Source of the DNA: Novosphingobium sp.
GTDB lineage: Bacteria; Pseudomonadota; Alphaproteobacteria; Sphingomonadales; Sphingomonadaceae
Length of the DNA: 50,544 bases
Assembly (NCBI RefSeq): GCF_019748365.1
Contig: NZ_JAIEPN010000160.1
Location: 1 to 50,544 of the forward strand
Direction: 5' to 3'
In this document: in pieces, positions 15,364 to 26,200 of the stretch
Layout: every line of letters begins with the position of its first letter
How positions within the stretch are numbered: the stretch's first letter is position 1
The notes under the pieces: generated by a model
Seen by the model: the letters and a program-made list of their open reading frames with translations, nothing else
Databases searched by the model: none
What the model was told of the DNA's origin: nothing
Translations under genes and position numbers: made by a program

Positions 15364-16092
15364 GTGGCAGGCGCATCCGCCGACGGCGAAGTCAATCACT
15401 GGCCGGCCTTCGTGGACGTGCTCACCACCGTGATCATGGTGGTGACGTTCCTGCTCGTGATTATGAGCGCGGCGGTCATGCAGCTCTCGCAGCGCGTCAT
15501 CGCCAATCTGAAGCAGCAGATGATCCAGCAGGAGCAGCAGCAGAAGAAGCCGGGCAAAGACGGCAAGCCCATTGCCTGCGCCCCCGGTGCTGCCCCGGTG
15601 CTCTCCCCCCGCGAAGCCGAGGCCGGTACCTCGGTTTCCGAACTTGGCGCCGTCTTGCGCTCCCCCACCGCCAGTGACGGCGCCGAACGCCTCTCGATCC
15701 GCACGCGCGATACGCCCGAGACGCTCAAGCTGCAGATCAAGGCGCAGGAGCAGCCGGATGATGTCAGGGGCGTCGAGGTCAAGACCGCCGATACCTTGCT
15801 GAAGATCGCCTTTGCGCCCAACGCCGCGACGTATGACGAAGCCAATTCGGCCCGTGTCATCGGCTTCCTCAAGGGCAAGGCGCGGCCCGGCACGAAGTAC
15901 GAGATCTGGTCCTTCGCGCCGCAGACGCGCTCGGTATCCGAAGCCCAGCGCATCGCGTTCTACCGCGCCGCGATGACCCGCAACCTGCTGCTGCGGGCAG
16001 GACTCGCCCCGGCCGATGTCACCACCCAGATCCGCGTCGCCGATGCGGCTTCGCCCGAAGGGCACATGGTGCGCGTGGTGATCAAGCCGTGA
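15364..16092 (+). CDS. MotB/OmpA-like stator protein of the secretion locus (SiiA-like role)
   Basis: This 242-residue protein has the layout of MotB, ExbD or ZorB: a short cytoplasmic N-tail, one membrane helix (about 16-38, FVDVLTTVIMVVTFLLVIMS), a Gln/Lys-rich linker (45-68) and a periplasmic OmpA-like domain (about 140-242). Asp18 at the head of the helix is in the place of the proton-carrying Asp of MotB. The OmpA-like domain keeps the Arg-rich helix (RAAMTRNLLLRAGL) but lacks the usual TDxxG peptidoglycan-binding segment, having WSFAPQTRSVSEAQR instead. The GTG start has AGGAG 6 bases upstream. Its last bases overlap the next gene (GTGA). It probably forms a proton channel with that MotA-like protein; the function in secretion is inferred from SiiA. 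Confidence 0.8.
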   Translation: MAGASADGEVNHWPAFVDVLTTVIMVVTFLLVIMSAAVMQLSQRVIANLKQQMIQQEQQQKKPGKDGKPIACAPGAAPVLSPREAEAGTSVSELGAVLRSPTASDGAERLSIRTRDTPETLKLQIKAQEQPDDVRGVEVKTADTLLKIAFAPNAATYDEANSARVIGFLKGKARPGTKYEIWSFAPQTRSVSEAQRIAFYRAAMTRNLLLRAGLAPADVTTQIRVADAASPEGHMVRVVIKP

Positions 16093-17783
16093 ACGCCGCC
16101 CGTCGCCCCGCGCACAGTCCCGCCACCGGATCCTCCGCCATGGAAAAGAAGCTCCGCGCCGAACTGCTCAAGATGGTCGTCATCATGGCGGTCCTGATCG
16201 GGCTCGGCATCTATGCCCACGAATTCGTCATCGATGGCATCAAGGCCAAGATGGCGCTCAACCTGTCGATCTTCGCGATCTTCGGGGTCGCGGCGGGGAT
16301 TGCCTTCCGCAACGTGCTTTCGCTGCGCAACGAAGTCGTCGCGCTCCACGCGCTGCAGGTCGATTATGGCGAGCGCGCCAAGCGCCCGCGCGATCCCTAT
16401 GCGCGCCCCGCCGTGGTCTTCCATGAACCCGAACTGCTCGGGCAGGGCTACCGCCTGATTGCCGAGGAACTCGGCAAGCAGGACACTCTCGAAATCGGTG
16501 CGGACACCGTCCAGACGCTGCTTCACGATGTCGACCAGCGCATCAACGACCGCAAGTCGACCATCCTCTATTTCTCCGGCCTGATGGTCTTCCTCGGCCT
16601 GCTCGGTGCGTTCATGGGCCTGATGAAGACGGTCCATTCGGTGTCCGACCTGATCGGCGCGATGGACCTCTCGGGCTCCGCCGGGGCCGACAGCTTCGGC
16701 AAGATGATCGAGGGCATGAAGGCCCCGCTCAACGGCATGTCGGTGGGCTTCTCGTCCTCGCTGTTCGGCCTGATGACCTCGATGGTCCTCGGCGCGCTCG
16801 AGCGCTGCATGACGAGCGCGATGAAGACGCTGCGAGGCGAATTCGAGCACTGGCTCTCGAACCTCGCGCAGCTCGAATCCGGTCAGAACGAAGCCGCAAC
16901 CAGCCCCAGCCGCGATTTCGGCTCGGTGCGCCGCGCGATCGAGGCGGGCGCTGCCGAACTGGCCGAGCTGCGCGGCGCGATCATCGGCCTTGCCCATGGT
17001 GCGGAGGCGAACAAGCAGGAAATTGCCGGCCTTGCCGAGGCGATCGGGACACTGGGGGATGTTGTCGCCGGGCTCTCCGATCCGCGCCAGATGCTGCGCC
17101 CCGTTTCCGAGGCCGTAGCCGAACTGGCGCGCAACCAGTCTGACATGCTCGCCCAGATCACCGCGCTGCACGAGGATGCGGCAGCCGACCGCGCGCATAT
17201 CCGCGCCGCGCTCGCCGCGCTTGGCGTGCTGGCAGAACGCTCCGCCGCGCTCGACGGCGAGGAGGTCCATCGCCAGCTCGGCAGCCTTATCACGCTGGCG
17301 GGCGAAACGCAGCAGGCGCCGCGCCTCGCCTCCGAACCGGCGGCCCCGCTGCCGTCCCCATCGGCACTGGCCCGCCTGGCAGCCTTGCTCGGCCTCCCGC
17401 CGCGCAGCGCCGCGCGCCGACAGCTCGGCGAAGCGCGTCGGCTGCGCCGCGACGTGCAGGCCGGTCTTGCCGATAACCGCCGCGCGATGCGCACGCTGGC
17501 CGCGCGGCTTGACCGGCGGCTCGAGCGCCTCGCAGTCGCGTCGGCGCACCACCGCGATATGATCGCCCGGCTCGAACATCGCAGCGCCGAGCACCGCGCC
17601 GCGTTCGAGACGTTCGCCGCCGCGATGGCGGCCGAGCCCGACCGCGAGACGATCCAGCTCGGCGATGCGCGCACAGAGATGGAGCGTCTGCGCCGCCGCC
17701 TCGGCATGCGCTTCGAGGAACCCGCCGCGCCGCCGCCTGCGGACGATCAAACCACGCCCACCCCCCAGCGCGGAGCCCTGTGA
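16089..17783 (+). CDS. MotA/TolQ/ExbB-like channel protein with a long cytoplasmic tail (SiiB-like role)
   Basis: This 564-residue protein has four predicted membrane helices (about 28-44, 56-77, 157-180, 214-238). The last two carry the small-residue-rich MotA/ExbB signature (GLMVFLGLLGAFMGLMKTV and NGMSVGFSSSLFGLMTSMVL). A helical, Ala/Arg/Glu-rich tail of about 315 residues follows, predicted cytoplasmic, far longer than in ExbB or MotA and reminiscent of ZorA. The GTG at 16089 overlaps the MotB-like stop by four bases; an ATG at 16140 is a possible alternative start. Its stop overlaps the PilZ start (TGATG). With the MotB-like partner it should form a proton-driven stator; by analogy with SiiB it would energise or gate adhesin export. 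What the tail contacts is unknown. Confidence 0.82.
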   Translation: MNAARRPAHSPATGSSAMEKKLRAELLKMVVIMAVLIGLGIYAHEFVIDGIKAKMALNLSIFAIFGVAAGIAFRNVLSLRNEVVALHALQVDYGERAKRPRDPYARPAVVFHEPELLGQGYRLIAEELGKQDTLEIGADTVQTLLHDVDQRINDRKSTILYFSGLMVFLGLLGAFMGLMKTVHSVSDLIGAMDLSGSAGADSFGKMIEGMKAPLNGMSVGFSSSLFGLMTSMVLGALERCMTSAMKTLRGEFEHWLSNLAQLESGQNEAATSPSRDFGSVRRAIEAGAAELAELRGAIIGLAHGAEANKQEIAGLAEAIGTLGDVVAGLSDPRQMLRPVSEAVAELARNQSDMLAQITALHEDAAADRAHIRAALAALGVLAERSAALDGEEVHRQLGSLITLAGETQQAPRLASEPAAPLPSPSALARLAALLGLPPRSAARRQLGEARRLRRDVQAGLADNRRAMRTLAARLDRRLERLAVASAHHRDMIARLEHRSAEHRAAFETFAAAMAAEPDRETIQLGDARTEMERLRRRLGMRFEEPAAPPPADDQTTPTPQRGAL

Positions 17784-18136
17784 TGGCGCTGCATTTCCCC
17801 CTGTTCAGCCGCCGCCCCGTGTTCTCGCGTGCCGACGTGCGTCATGAATGCCGGATCGATGGCGAAATCGTGCTGACCGAGAAGATGGTGAGCTACGAGG
17901 GCCGCCTCATCAATCTCTCGCGCGGCGGAGCGATGTTCCGCCCGCGTCTGGCCTATCTGATGCACCGCCGCGGCGATGCCGTGCAGGTCCAGGCGGCGGG
18001 GCTGGCGCTCGTCGGCGAGATCGTCGCGACCACCCCGCTCGGGTTCGGCATACGCTTTGAGCATCCGCTGAGCGACAGGGACCTGGCGCATCTGCTTGCT
18101 TGCGGGAACGCCGAAGTGCCTGCAGCCAGACCTTAG
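17783..18136 (+). CDS. Single-domain PilZ protein (predicted c-di-GMP receptor)
   Basis: This 117-residue protein is essentially one PilZ domain. Both c-di-GMP-binding motifs are intact: RHECR (Arg20, Arg24; RxxxR) and NLSRGG (Asn44, Ser46, Gly49; N/DxSxxG), followed by the expected beta-barrel strands to GIRFEHPL. The ATG overlaps the stop of the MotA-like gene (TGATG), so the two are probably made in a fixed ratio and may interact. In enterobacteria the PilZ protein YcgR binds MotA/FliG when loaded with c-di-GMP and slows the motor. A similar role here, tuning the secretion stator, is inference. There is no membrane segment. Confidence 0.85.
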   Translation: MALHFPLFSRRPVFSRADVRHECRIDGEIVLTEKMVSYEGRLINLSRGGAMFRPRLAYLMHRRGDAVQVQAAGLALVGEIVATTPLGFGIRFEHPLSDRDLAHLLACGNAEVPAARP

Positions 18137-18250
18137 GATTTCTACTGCGGCAGGCCACGCAGGGCCAATGCTGGGCGTATCCTTGCGCCGCAATTAACCA
18201 TGCTGGCCGCACATCCGGGCGGGATCGAGAAGATCGAGAAGGAAGCCCTC

Positions 18251-20182
18251 GTGCCGCATCGCCTTGCCAGACTGCCGCTGACGGCGCTCGCGACCAGCCT
18301 TGCGGCTGGCATGGCGCTCGCGGCATGTCCGGCCCGCGCTGCCGATCCGGTGACCGCCCCTGCGCCCGTTCTCCGGTTGCCCTATGTGCTGGAAGGGCTC
18401 GATGGGCCCGATCTTGTTACCGTGTCGGGCCCCGGTCTGGGTCAGGCCGTTCCTCCGCCGCCTCCGCTGCAACCGCCCTCCCCGCCGATCAGGCCCGAAG
18501 CGCCGGCGGTGATCCGGCTGGCCCTCGCCAGACCCTTGCTCCCCGCCCCGTTCGCGCCCGCGATCCTGACAGACCTCGTCCCGTCGCTGTCCGGGCCGGA
18601 CCTCGTCCCGGTGCGAAAGCCTATCCTGCCGCAGGGCCCGATGCCCGATGGCTCGACCCTTGCCGCGCGCCTCGCGGATGAAGCCGGCGCGATTCCGGCG
18701 GCCGCAGCCGAACTGCCCGCGCTCGATCCCGCACAGCCCGCCGTGGCAGAGGCGCCGCCAGAACCGCATACGGTGCTCTCGAAGCTCGATGGGCCCGGGC
18801 CGCTTCCCGCATTGCGCCCGCTCGCAGCGATGGTTGGCCCCGATGCGCCGCTCCCACCGGCTGCCGCCGAACCCGATGAGCCCGATCCCGCCCCTGCCAC
18901 CCCGGCACCGGCGACAGCCGAAGGCACCGAATCCCTCACCGATGCCATCATCGCCTCGCTCAAGGGCAATCCGGAAATCCAGATCTCGCTCGCCCAGCAG
19001 GACGACGCGCGCTACGCCGTCAACGAAGCGCGCGCGGCCTACCTGCCGCGCATCGACGTGACCGGCGCCTGGGGCCGCGAGTTCGCCCGCAACATTCCGC
19101 AGGCCGCCACCCAGCGCTTCCGCAGCGAGGCGACGATCTCGCTCAACCAGAACCTCTGGGATTTCGGCGTCACCATCAACGATATCAAGCGCGCCCGCGC
19201 CAGCTACCGCTCGGCGCAATGGGGCACGCGCGAGCGGATCGAGGCGATTTCGTACGATATCGCCAATGCCTATCTCGGCGTGCTGCTCCAGCAGAACCTC
19301 GTCGCGCTGGCCGAGGACGAGATTGCTTCGGTGAAGAAGATCCTGCGCATCGTCACCGTGCAGAAGGACCTCGGCCTCACCACTCCCGCCGATGTCGAGC
19401 GTGCGCAGACCCGGCTCGACAATGTGCGCTCGCAGCTGCTTGATCGGCAGAGCGCGCTCGAGCAGGCGCGCAATGCCTACAAGCGCCTCACCGATCACAT
19501 GCCGCTGCGTGCCGCCGAAGTGCCCGCAGCCGGTGCCGCGCTGCCGGAAAGCGCCGACGTCGCGGTCGATCTGATCGATACGCGCAGCCCGCGCCTCGCC
19601 CAGGCGGTCGAGGATCGCCGTTCGCTCGACAAGCAGTACGACAGCCAGGCCGATACGGCGCTCCCCCGCCTCGGCCTCACCATCGCCAGCGACTACCGGC
19701 AGGACGTGCTCGGCGCGACCGGCCGCGCGATCGATGCCCGCGCAATGGTGACGTTCTCCTACCGGCTCTACAACGGCGGCGCCGCCACCGCGACCAAACG
19801 CCGCATCGCCGCGCGGCTGCGCCAGGCCGACTACGAGCTCGACCGCCGCCGCCGCGAGGTCGAGCAGGACATCCGCGTCGATTACGCCAGCCTTGGCGCC
19901 GCGCGCGAGAAGATCGCCACGATCGAGGCCGAAATCAGCTCCGCCCAGCGTGTCGCCGATCTCTACAAGCAGCAGTTCCGCGGCGGGCGCCGCACCGTGT
20001 TCGATCTGCTCGATGCCGAACAGCTCCTGTTCGCCGCCAAGGCCAAGCAGACCGCCAATCTGATCGCCCTGCGCGCCGCTGAATACCGCGTGCTGCAGAA
20101 GCTCGGCGGCCTGTTCGATCTGGTCAGCGGCGGCCAGCCACTCCCCGATCTCGTGCAGCCCGCGCCGGGAAGCGAAGATTGA
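18251..20182 (+). CDS. TolC-like outer membrane channel with a Pro-rich N-terminal extension
   Basis: This 643-residue protein is the likely outer membrane exit duct. I chose the GTG at 18251 because AAGGA precedes it by 9 bases and it starts a signal peptide (MPHRLARLPLTALATSLAAG); an ATG at 18200 would add 17 polar residues. The signal ends either at a lipobox-like LAAC (Cys26) or at ARA/A a few residues later. Residues about 33-224 are Pro/Ala-rich with no recognisable fold. The outer membrane efflux domain follows (about 227-640), with paired helical repeats such as SLTDAIIASLKGNPEI and QFRGGRRTVFDLLDAEQLLF. TolC-type proteins of this kind are usually 420-480 residues, so the extension is unusual. 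It lies 95 bases upstream of the RTX gene. Confidence 0.88.
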   Translation: MPHRLARLPLTALATSLAAGMALAACPARAADPVTAPAPVLRLPYVLEGLDGPDLVTVSGPGLGQAVPPPPPLQPPSPPIRPEAPAVIRLALARPLLPAPFAPAILTDLVPSLSGPDLVPVRKPILPQGPMPDGSTLAARLADEAGAIPAAAAELPALDPAQPAVAEAPPEPHTVLSKLDGPGPLPALRPLAAMVGPDAPLPPAAAEPDEPDPAPATPAPATAEGTESLTDAIIASLKGNPEIQISLAQQDDARYAVNEARAAYLPRIDVTGAWGREFARNIPQAATQRFRSEATISLNQNLWDFGVTINDIKRARASYRSAQWGTRERIEAISYDIANAYLGVLLQQNLVALAEDEIASVKKILRIVTVQKDLGLTTPADVERAQTRLDNVRSQLLDRQSALEQARNAYKRLTDHMPLRAAEVPAAGAALPESADVAVDLIDTRSPRLAQAVEDRRSLDKQYDSQADTALPRLGLTIASDYRQDVLGATGRAIDARAMVTFSYRLYNGGAATATKRRIAARLRQADYELDRRRREVEQDIRVDYASLGAAREKIATIEAEISSAQRVADLYKQQFRGGRRTVFDLLDAEQLLFAAKAKQTANLIALRAAEYRVLQKLGGLFDLVSGGQPLPDLVQPAPGSED

Positions 20183-20277
20183 TGTCCCGCGCAGCCTACG
20201 TGGGAAACCGGAGGCCCTTTCGATTCAAGCCCTAAGCCTGCGGGCGTTAGCTCCCGCTTCCCACCCATCGAGGTTCT

Positions 20278-23200
20278 ATGGTCAAGATCATTCGCGCCAA
20301 ATCGGGTTCCATCGGCAAGCCGCGGGGCAGCAAGGGCTCCTCCCACCTTGCGCCCGAAGCGGATGGTGCGCAGGCGGCGGTTGCCAAGCAGGACTACGGC
20401 GCAGCCAAGGTTGTCCAGCTCGATGCCGACGACAAGGCACGGCTTGGCATCAAGTACGCGCCGTTCAAGGTCGAGATCGTCGACGTCGACATGGTGCTCG
20501 TCTTCGCCGATGGCTCGCGGATCATCATCCCCGGCATGGCGCTTGCCGCCTTTTCCGGCCGCAAGCCGGTCATCCTGTTCGATGACAAGGAGTTTTCGGC
20601 GGATCAGACGGTCGGCATGGTCGGCCAGATCAATCCGCAGAACCCCGATCTCGAGCTCCACCTCAGCAGCGCCGATGCGGACAAGCCGGCCGAGACGCCC
20701 AGGGAACCCTCCGGCGCGGTGCAGCCCGAAGATTCGGCGCAGGCCCAGGCCGAAGCCGCCGCCAAACAGGAGAAGCAGCACAAGTCCGATCTCCAGGGCA
20801 AGGCGCTGACCGAGAAGATCAGCGATTCCCTGCCGCAGAGCCCTGCCTCGCCCGGCGTCATGTCCGCCCGCTCGGTCGAGCCCGCACCCGGCGATGCGCT
20901 TGGCCCCGCCGGCATCGGCAAGCTTGTCCCCAAGCTGACGTTCGAGCTGTTCAACTCCGAAGGCGTCAGCCGAAGCACCGAAAACGGCCAGACGGTGATC
21001 AAGGGCGATACCGGCGGCCCCGGCTCATCGACGAGTTCCGCCTTCGCCGCGCAGTCCGCGCCGGAGAGCATCGAGGGCACCTCGGACAGCGATGTGCTGT
21101 TTGCCGATGATCCCGCCCGCGCGCCGCAGGGCAATTCCTTGCGCGTGCTGAGCGTGGTCGCCGAAGTGCCTGCAAAGGGGCTCGAGCTGCTGCAGGTGCT
21201 CATCCCCTCGCTGCCGGCGGGCTATGGCATCGTCAACGGCACGCTGACCGACAAGGGCTGGCTCGTCTCGATCGACCAGGGCAAGATCGAGAAGCTGACG
21301 ACGACGACCGACGCCACGGGCAAGGTCGTGCCGGTCCCCGCCAGCCAGTCGCACTTCGCCTTCGATCTGGAGCTCACCTACAAGCTCCCGCCCACCGCCG
21401 CGCAGGCCGCAAGCAACGGCTTCAAGGACGAGTTCTTCCTTCCCGTGCTGCTTGGTCTCTCGGCCGATGGCAAGACCTCCACGTTCGCGGTCGCGGTCTC
21501 GACCCAGTTCGGCATCAAGGAGGTAACCGATCAGGCCGGGATGACGGTGAAGGATCCCGTCACCGGCGATCCGATCTATGTGCTCTTCTCCAACCCGCCC
21601 GGCACGAATATCGCTGCCGGCGCGGGCGATGACCGCATCCACGCCGGGGCCGGGGCGGACAAGATCGACGGCGGCACCGGCTTCGACGTGGCCGACTATC
21701 ACCTCTCCGGCGAGGGCGTCGATGCGAACCTCGCCACGGCGCAGGGCAAGGGCGGCGCCGCGGAAGGAGACAGCTACGTCAGTATCGAGGGGCTCGTCGG
21801 CTCCGACTTCAACGACCGGCTGACCGGCGATGCGGGCGACAACATGCTGATCGGCGGCAAGGGCGCCGACGTGCTCGATGGCGGCGCGGGCAGCGATACG
21901 GTCGATTACAGCACTGCGTTCGATGGCGCGCCCATCGGCACCAGCGGCATCGAAGTGTTCCTCGATGGCACCCCCTCGCGCGGGGGCGAGGCCGAGGGCG
22001 ACACACTCCTCGGCATCGAACATGTGATCGCGACCGACCGCAATGACACGGTCCATGGCGGCGCGGCGGATGAGTGGATCGAGGCGGGAGCGGGCGACGA
22101 CCGCCTGACCGGCAGCGCCGGGGCCGACCGCTTCGATGGCGGCGCAGGCAGCGATACGCTCGACTACAGCGGTTCCGCCACTGCAGTCGACGCCCGCCTT
22201 GATGGCACCGCGGGCAAGGGCGGCGATGCCGAGGGCGATACCGCCAGCGGCGCCGAGAACCTGATCGGCTCCGCCTTCGATGACGTGCTCACCGGCGATG
22301 GCGGCGCCAACCAGATCACCGGCGGCGCAGGCGCGGACCGGATCGACGGCGAGGGCGGGATCGATACGGTCGATTTCAGCGCCAGCGCGGTCGCCGTCGA
22401 AATCTATCTCGATGGCCGCCCCAGCCGCGGCGGCGATGCCGAAGGCGATACCTACGCCAATATCGAAGTGCTGCGGGGCAGCGCCTTCAACGATCACCTC
22501 GTCGGCGGGAGGGGCGATGAAACCCTTGCTGGCGGCGCAGGCGACGATGTGCTCGAAGGCGGCTTCGGCTCGGACCGGCTCGATGGCGGCGCGGGCTTCG
22601 ATATCGCAAGCTACGCCGGTTCCGGCAGCGCCGTGCAGGTCGCGCTTGAAGGTACGCTGCGCGATGGCGGCGATGCGGTCGGCGATATCTTCACCAGCAT
22701 CGAGGGTCTCGAAGGCTCGGCCTTTGGCGACACCCTGGTCGGCTCGACCGCCAGCGATCTGCTGCGCGGCCTTGGCGGAGACGATGTGCTGGCCGGGCTC
22801 GGCGGCGCCGATAGCATTGACGGCGGCGACGGGTTCGACACGGCGGACTACAGCGCCTCGCGCTTCGCCGTGACCGTGCGGCTCGACGGCGCGCTGTCGG
22901 AAGGCGGCGATGCCGAGGGCGACCGGCTGAGCGGCATCGAGAAACTGGTCGGCAGCGCGCGCGACGATAGCCTGATCGGCGCAGGCGGGGATGAAACACT
23001 GCTCGGCGGCGAAGGCAACGACGTCCTCACCGGCGGCGCGGGCGCGGACACGCTGATCGGCGGCGGAGGCATCGATACTGCAGACTATTCGGGCTCAGCC
23101 AGCGGCGTCACCGTCACGCTGGATGGCGCACCGGGCGCGGGCGGCGACGCGGCGGGCGATGTGCTGCGCGGGATCGAGATGCTCGGCGGCTCCGCTTTCG

Positions 23201-26200
23201 CCGACCGGCTCGGCGGCGATGCGGGCAGCAACACGCTGATGGGCAGAGGCGGCGACGACACGCTTACCGGCGATCTCGGCGCGGACACGCTGATCGGCGG
23301 CGACGGCTTCGACACCGCCGACTATTCCGCCGCCGGCGGCGCGGTCACCGTCCGGCTCGATGGCAATGCCTCCTCCGGCGACATCGCCGAGGGGGACCGG
23401 CTCTCCGGCATCGAGCGCGTGCTGGGCGGCGCCTATGCCGATACCCTGATCGGCGACAGCGGTGACAACACGCTCGAAGGCGGCGCGGGCGATGATACCC
23501 TGCGCGGCGGCCTCGGCGCGGATGCGCTCATCGGCGGCAGCGGCGCGGACACCGCCGATTACAGCGATTCCAACGCGGGGGTTCAAATCGATCTCGCCGC
23601 CAACACCGGTGCCGGCGGCAGCGCCGCAGGTGATACGTTCAGCGGGATCGAGAACGTCTCGGGCTCGATCTACGCCGACCGCCTCACCGGCGACAACGGA
23701 GCCAACCGCCTCTCCGGCGGCGCGGGCGATGATGTGCTCTCCGGCGGCGGCGGGGCGGACCTGCTGCAGGGCGGCGAGGGCTTCGACACGGCGGACTACA
23801 GCGCCTCGGGCGAGGCCGTGGCCGTCGCGCTCGATGGCTCGGCGGGCAGCGGCGGCGATGCGGCGGGCGACCAGCTTGACGGCATCGAGGCGCTCACCGG
23901 CTCGGCCTTTGCCGACCGCCTGTCCGGCAACGACAGCGCCAACACGCTGAGCGGCGGCGCGGGTGATGATGTGCTCGCCGGGCTCGGCGGGGCGGACCGG
24001 CTGCTCGGCGGCGGCGGTTTCGACACCGCCGACTACAGCCAGAGCGCCACTGGCGTGGTCGTCGGCACCGATGGCTCGGTCGGCCTCGGCGGCGATGCCC
24101 AGGGCGATACGCTCGCCGGGATCGAGCGCGTGGTCGGGTCCGGTTTCGACGACCGCCTCGCGGGCGGTGCGGGCGCGGATACGCTCGATGGCGGCGCAGG
24201 CAATGACCGGCTCGACGGCGGCATGGGCGCGGACACCCTGATCGGCGGCCTCGGCACCGATCTCGCCGACTATGCGCGCTCCGAAGCCGGGGTGAACGCC
24301 GGTCTCGATGGCGGCGCCAATACCGGGGGCGATGCCGAAGGCGATCTCTACGCCGGGATCGAAGGCATTTCCGGCTCGGCCTTCGGCGATGTGCTGCGCG
24401 GTTCGGCCGATGCCGATGTGCTGCTCGGCCAGGGCGGCAACGATACGCTCCATGGCAGCGCCGGGGCCGACGTGCTCGATGGCGGCGCGGGGGCGGACGT
24501 CGCCGATTACAGCGCCGGCAGCGCGGGCGTGCGCGTCGATCTCGCGCTCGGCAGTGCCAGCGGCGGCGATGCCGATGGCGATACCCTGCGCGGGATTGAA
24601 GGCGTGGTTGGCACTGCTTTTGCCGATACCCTCGATGGCTCGGCGGGGAACGACACGCTGATCGGTGGCGCGGGTGACGATGTGATCGAAGGGCGCGGCG
24701 GGGCCGATGTGCTCGATGGCGGCGCGGGCACCGATATCGTCAGCTACGAGGACAGCCGCGGCGGCATCACGCTGCGGCTCGATGGCTCGGTGGGCGAAGG
24801 CGGTGACGCCCAGGGCGATTCGGTCACCGGCTTCGAGCATGTCCTTGGCTCGGCCTACGATGACACGATCACCGGCGTGGGCGCGGCGGAAATCCTCGAA
24901 GGCGGCGGCGGGGATGATCGCCTGTCCGGCGCAGGCGGCGATGATACGTTGATCGGCGACGCGGGCGACGACCTCCTCACTGGCGGCGCCGGAGCGGATA
25001 TCCTGGACGGCGGCACGGGCTTCGATACCGCCGACTACGGCGCTTCGGCCGCCGCTGTCACCATCGATCTCGGCGCGGGCACCGGCGCGGGCGGTGATGC
25101 CGAGGGCGACCGGCTGTCCGGCATCGAAAGCGTGCTCGGCTCGGCCTTTGCCGACGCTCTCACCGGCGGCGCGAATGCCGAACGGCTGAGCGGCGGCGAC
25201 GGCAACGATGTTCTGAACGGCGCTGGCGGGAATGATACCCTGCTTGGCGGCGCGGGGGACGATGTGATCGATGGCGGTATCGGCGCCGATACGATCGATG
25301 GCGGCGCAGGCTATGACCGTGCGGACTACAGCCTCTCCGGCTCGGGCGTTTCGGTCTACCTCGATGGCACCACCGGTTTCGGCGGCACGGCAACCGGCGA
25401 TACGCTCAGCGGGATCGAGGAGATCACCGGCAGCGGGTTCGACGACCGGCTGACCGGCGCGGGCGCGGACGAAGCCTTGCGCGGCGGCGGCGGCAACGAT
25501 GTGCTCACCGGGCGCGGCGGGGCGGACGTGCTCGATGGCGGCGCGGGGATCGATACCGCCGATTACAGCACCTCGACCACCGGCGTGACAGTCGATCTGG
25601 CGGCAGGCACCGGCACCGGCGGCGATGCCGAAGGCGATACGCTGATCGCTGTCGAACGCCTCGTCGGCTCCTCGGGCGCGGACCGGCTCTATGGCGCTGC
25701 GGGCGACGAGACCATCGAAGGCGGCGGCGGAGACGATAGTCTCGCCGGTCGCGATGGCGCGGACATCCTGCTTGGCGGCGCAGGCAACGACAGCCTTGAC
25801 GGCGGCGCTGGCGCGGATGTGCTCGAAGGCGGCAGCGGGTTCGATACGGTCGACTATTCGGCTTCCGGCGAAGGCATCGTCGCGGGGCTGGGCGGCAGCA
25901 TCGGCATCGGCGGCGATGCGCAAGGCGATACCCTGAGCGGGATCGAGCGCCTCGTCGGTTCGGCCTTCGGCGATCGCCTGCTCGGCAGCCTCAACGACGA
26001 TACGCTCGAAGGCGGCGCGGGCGACGACATCCTCGTCGGCGGCGAGGGCAATGATACTCTGCGCGGCGGCACCGGAGACGATGTGCTCGATGGCGGTGCC
26101 GGCGCAGACCGTATCGATGGCGGCGACGGGATCGATACCGTCAACTACGGCAGTTCGGCCCAGGCGGTCACCGTGCGGCTCGATGGCACGGTCAGCAGCG

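Noticed and set aside
15364..17783. Zorya anti-phage system (ZorAB-like pair)
   Set aside because: The two-protein stator layout is similar, but no ZorC, ZorD or ZorE genes are present, and the pair is embedded in a type I secretion locus.
15364..17783. Flagellar motor motAB
   Set aside because: No flagellar genes are nearby, the OmpA-like motif is degenerate, and the MotA-like tail is far too long.
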